This document shows positions 4,917-6,347 of a stretch of DNA of 6,347 bases, in pieces. Position 1 is the first letter of the stretch. Every line of letters starts with the position of its first letter. The translations under genes and the position numbers were made by a program. The notes beneath the pieces were generated by a model. It was not told the origin of the DNA. It did not search any database and was given only the letters and a program-made list of their open reading frames with translations. Source of the DNA: Candidatus Aenigmarchaeota archaeon ex4484_52 (GTDB lineage Archaea > EX4484-52); the NCBI GenBank assembly GCA_002254415.1, contig NJDR01000037.1, forward strand, positions 1 to 6,347. Reading direction: 5' to 3'.

Positions 4917-5540
4917 ATAAGAACCATTACCACAGGAATATTGCTTCAATCTCTGAAACTAATATATAAAATTAAGCAAACTGAAGAATTTGGTTAGAGG
5001 CAAAATTTATTTTTGAGAAGAAAGATATGAAGTTCAGACAAATAGAATATCCTCAACTCTTGGGAAAAATATCTGAAAGGTTATCCACAAAAGAAATTAT
5101 AAGCAAGATTAAAAATATAGAAAGATTTACCAAAACATTAACTTAATTTAACATAGGTTATGCCTCCACTTACAGTAGAATACTAACAATCCCTTTAATT
5201 AATAAAAAGACAAGTATAATTTCCTGTTCTGCCAAGATAGGAGATTTAAAAAGTAGAATAAATTTTAAAATGCAAAAGATTTTGCAAAAGTTATAAAACA
5301 AATTTCTGAAAGATACCAAACAGCTATGAAAATTTATTTTGTGTATGGCAAATTGTAAGTCAGGTATTCCTTTTTACTGGCAGGATATAATATTGAAAAA
5401 GAAACTTCTTTTGCAATTGGGTTAGAATGCAGTGATTTATCTATAAAAGCATTTCAAAATCTAAAAATCTAAAAGAAGCAGAACAGAATTTAAGAAAATT
5501 ATTTGAAATTGAGTTGAGAAAGATAGAGAAACTTGATTAA
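4911..5540 (+). pseudogene. Decayed DUF711 (UPF0210/COG2848) family gene
   Basis: Collinear DUF711 segments appear across three frames. In order: MKIRTITTGI at 4911, the family N-terminus, ending in TAG at 4995; EAKFIFEKK from 4997; WEKYLKG at 5061-5081 in another frame; STKEIISKIKNIE from 5084; after a TAA at 5144, FNIGYAST and then TSIISCSAKIGD between 5147 and about 5248; AKVIKQISERYQ within the frame from 5272; ANCKSGIPF at 5348-5374; TSFAIGLECSDL and IKAFQNLK in the frame from 5371; and NLKEAEQNLRKLFEIELRK to the TAA at 5538. That makes at least six frame changes and one in-frame stop. The pieces cover about 210 residues, roughly the first half of a family usually over 400 residues long; I see no trace of the second half. 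DUF711 proteins have a pyruvate formate-lyase-like fold and unknown function. The family call is from memory of its conserved motifs. Confidence 0.75.
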
Positions 5541-5577
5541 TTGTAAAATATTTAAAGTTAGTTGAATAAAAATATTC

Positions 5578-5712
5578 TTATTCTTTTATTAATGAATTTG
5601 AACTTGAAATGCTTTCGTCATCATTCTTAGAAGAATAACTATGTTCGCCTATAATCAAAATCACAAATAATGCGAAATAAGTAAAAACCACAAACAATTT
5701 TGGAACCACCAA
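5578..5712 (-). CDS. Possible 44-residue membrane peptide
   Basis: A frame starting at TTG 5712 gives a short N-terminus (VVPK), one predicted membrane span (FVVFTYFALFVILII, about residues 7-21) and a Ser/Asp-rich tail (SSKNDDESISSS) ending in LIKE. This resembles a small single-span membrane protein. Against it: there is no ATG, no ribosome site, a stop lies directly upstream (5716-5718), and it is surrounded by decayed sequence, so it may be a fragment of a larger lost gene or a chance frame. Confidence 0.2.
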   Translation of the reverse strand: MVVPKLFVVFTYFALFVILIIGEHSYSSKNDDESISSSNSLIKE

Positions 5713-5862
5713 TTGCTAACAAAGAAACCTACAAATACATAAGATTAACACAAACTATAAAAGAAATCTCGTGGTTAAAAATAAAGTACATATGGTTTAA
5801 AATCTGTCTCATTAATAAGAGTGTTACTATTTCAAACTACAAAAGTATTACAGTATGTGGTT

Positions 5863-5888
5863 GGAGATAGTAGCAGAACACTATCTTT
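5863..5888 (+). other. Hairpin in the gene-poor right part
   Basis: AGATAGT (5865-5871) pairs perfectly with ACTATCT (5880-5886) around the eight-base loop AGCAGAAC, and two further G-T pairs can extend the stem at its base. The stem is followed by TTCTTGTCC. It is one of the few non-trivial stems in this stretch. It could be a terminator, part of a small RNA, or left over from a mobile element; nothing nearby decides between these. Confidence 0.25.
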
Positions 5889-5926
5889 CTTGTCCATATA
5901 AAGTTATTACAAATTGTATTATCTTA

Positions 5927-5940
5927 CAACACAAGTGTTG
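5927..5940. repeat. 14-base inverted repeat
   Basis: CAACAC and GTGTTG flank a two-base AA spacer. The arms have more G+C than their surroundings. The short spacer suits a protein-binding site better than an RNA hairpin. Downstream, CAAAAACTTTTG at 5952-5963 is followed by six T's. No promoter or gene can be tied to it. Confidence 0.25.
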
Positions 5941-6347
5941 CGAGATGCCAGCAAAAACTTTTGTTTTTTAATGCATATATGTGTTATACCATACTTCGTT
6001 CTGTACAAATTTTGCATTAATCGTTCCGCAAAACTTCTTTAACAGAACATGTTATTTTTTAGCAGTCAAAGAATAGCACTGCCCAAATGTGAGTTTGGAA
6101 ATTCCTGTATATTTTTAAATCCAATTTTCCTAATATTCTTTCATTTCATTAAATGTATGGCCTTTTTTCACAGATTTTATTACATTAAAGAATTGTCTTT
6201 TAAATATTGAAAATTCTGTTCAAGTTCAGGCAATAAATTTTTTTTTCAAAAAATTTTCATAAGATTAAAGAATTAGTTCCATATTTTGTGCAGAAACACT
6301 TCCTGTAAGTGCAAGAACACTGTTTTTTTAAAATTCTGTATTTTTTT

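Larger units (their letters stand above)
5541..6347. other. Region without a convincing gene; coding-like scraps
   Basis: Nothing longer than about 45 codons is open and no RNA gene or insertion sequence is recognisable. Minus-strand scraps look protein-like and may be collinear remains of a broken gene entering from the right edge: VLALTGSVSAQNMELIL ending in TAA at 6265-6267; FFNVIKSVKKGHTFNEMKEY ending in TAG at 6130-6132; and MQNLYRTKYGITHICIKKQK ending in TAA at 5919-5921. I do not recognise them. The plus strand also has a short frame (INEFELEMLSSSFLEE, ending in TAA near 5640), opposite a minus-strand frame at 5578-5712. Hairpins at 5863-5888 and 5927-5940 are listed separately. Decayed DNA is the simplest reading. 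Confidence 0.4.

Noticed and set aside
4911..5540. Stop-codon readthrough or an altered genetic code to explain the broken DUF711 frame
   Set aside because: The conserved segments change frame repeatedly, which recoding of stops cannot explain, and the intact genes end in TAA, TAG and TGA as usual.
4794..6347. Poor sequence quality as the cause of all the broken frames
   Set aside because: Five genes totalling over 3 kb in the same window are free of frameshifts, and the DUF711 remnants also differ at otherwise conserved residues and have lost half the gene.
4794..6347. tRNA, CRISPR array or insertion sequence in the gene-poor right part
   Set aside because: I found no T-loop-like GTTCRANNC with matching stems, no regularly spaced repeats, and no paired terminal repeats or transposase motifs on either strand.

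Overview
This is an A+T-rich window (clearly above 70% A+T by eye) from an archaeon. It encodes an archaeal/eukaryotic-type release factor aRF1 with NIKS and GGQ motifs and an archaeal 20S proteasome beta subunit with a GTTT processing site. Its promoters look like archaeal TATA boxes and several genes have little or no leader and no Shine-Dalgarno sequence. The small compact proteins, the short aRF1 and the CARDB-like lipoprotein suggest a reduced lineage such as DPANN (Woesearchaeota/Pacearchaeota-like). That placement is an inference; nothing in the window fixes the taxon.

Layout. Positions 1-292 hold remnants of an unrecognised minus-strand gene broken by frameshifts and stops. Positions 332-1018 (minus) encode a putative lipoprotein that seems to have lost a short acidic C-terminal tail by a one-base frameshift. 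Positions 1132-3232 (minus) are a tight cluster read in the order psmB (proteasome beta), aRF1, DUF192 protein, with gaps of 24 and 16 bases. Positions 3233-3442 are a divergent intergenic region with promoters, a perfect inverted repeat in front of psmB, a good TATA box at 3301 and a hairpin followed by a T-tract, possibly a tiny transcription unit. Positions 3443-4793 (plus) hold a tubby/LURP-one-like protein and thyX, 16 bases apart. Positions 4911-5540 (plus) are a strongly decayed DUF711 (UPF0210/COG2848) pseudogene whose conserved segments are spread over all three frames. Positions 5541-6347 have no convincing gene, only coding-like scraps, mostly on the minus strand, and a few hairpins.

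How it fits together. An intact core (protein degradation, translation termination, thymidylate synthesis) is flanked on both sides by eroding genes, as expected for ongoing genome reduction. The core genes are clean and all three stop codons are used (TAA, TAG, TGA), so neither poor sequence quality nor stop-codon reassignment easily explains the broken flanks. I found no tRNA, rRNA, CRISPR array, insertion sequence or defence system. I do not see a clearly new molecular system; the most useful observations are the pseudogenes, the frameshifted lipoprotein tail, the short aRF1 and the small intergenic unit.
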